A stretch of DNA of 16,501 bases, taken from JAOABV01 sp039801465 (lineage in GTDB: Bacteria > Hydrothermota > Tepidihabitantia > Tepidihabitantales > CAIPLT01). A program made the position numbers and the translations under genes. The notes beneath the pieces were generated by a model, which had not been told where the DNA came from, did no database searches, and saw nothing but the letters and a program-made list of their open reading frames with translations. How positions within the stretch are numbered: the stretch's first letter is position 1; each line of letters opens with the position of its first letter. Positions 16,419 to 16,501 of this stretch are shown piece after piece. The stretch is taken from assembly GCA_039801465.1 (NCBI GenBank), contig JBDRUT010000032.1, positions 1 through 16,501 on the forward strand. Direction: 5' to 3'.

Positions 16419-16501
16419 AATTGAAATGTTTAAAATAAAGGTGTATCCTCCTATGATGTTTAAACTAAATAATAAATAATAAGAAAGGAGAACACACCTA
16501 T
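16389..16501 (+). mobile_element. IS256-like insertion sequence, right copy (5' end only)
   Basis: This holds the terminal repeat (16389-16418), the leader and the ribosome binding site (GAAAGGAG, about 16483-16490) of a second copy of the left-edge element. The window ends after AT (16500-16501) of what must be the transposase ATG, judging from the left copy. It points right, so the two copies are inverted relative to each other with their 5' ends facing the 16-kb interior. The leader is four bases longer than in the left copy, owing to indels in an A/T-rich stretch. Confidence 0.75.

Overview
The window is a low-GC bacterial segment. It combines housekeeping genes (parA, parB, an M23 peptidase, a Mut7-C nuclease, mgtE, uvrA) with two very large secreted proteases. 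Both proteases end in a C-terminal sorting domain of the type IX secretion (Por) kind. That domain, the gingipain-like C25 protease and the Kelch-like propellers point to a Gram-negative of the Bacteroidetes/FCB sphere or a related uncultured anaerobic phylum such as WOR-3-like lineages. No rRNA or other taxonomic marker is present, so this placement is tentative.

Layout: (1) 1-328, the 5' end of an IS256-family insertion sequence on the minus strand, cut by the window edge. (2) 452-4039 (+), a subtilisin-like (S8) secreted protease with a consensus promoter at 344-371 and a strong terminator at 4064-4097. (3) 4040-4423, a non-coding AT-rich stretch with a roughly 110-bp imperfect direct repeat. 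(4) 4424-6963 (+), parA-parB-M23 peptidase, probably one operon. (5) 6965-7408 (-), a Mut7-C/DUF82 protein whose stop codon lies one base from that of the M23 gene. (6) 7788-9170 (+), the magnesium transporter mgtE. (7) 9279-12071 (+), uvrA. (8) 12072-12388, a convergent non-coding region with a plus-strand terminator. (9) 12389-16249 (-), a gingipain-like C25 secreted protease. (10) 16389-16501 (+), the left end of a second, slightly diverged copy of the same IS, cut after the first two bases of its start codon.

The most striking feature is mirror symmetry. Two inverted copies of one IS face outward at the two edges. Fifteen or sixteen bp inside each lies a nearly identical consensus promoter (TTGACAAATTA, A/T spacer, TATAAT). 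Each promoter drives an inward-facing giant protease. The catalytic halves are unrelated (S8 serine versus C25 cysteine), but both have the same C-terminal half: a CARDB-like beta domain, a PGW linker, six Kelch-like blades with a (K/R)G(G/N)NT motif, and a sorting domain. The two proteases look co-regulated and co-secreted, and the propeller is probably a shared surface-display or binding module. The core genes between them are ordinary chromosomal genes, not IS cargo in any obvious functional sense.

A second theme is leader length. uvrA, the Mut7-C gene and probably parA have promoters placed so that transcription would start at or within a few bases of the ATG, with no Shine-Dalgarno sequence. 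The two proteases and mgtE have 75-130-nt leaders and clear ribosome binding sites.
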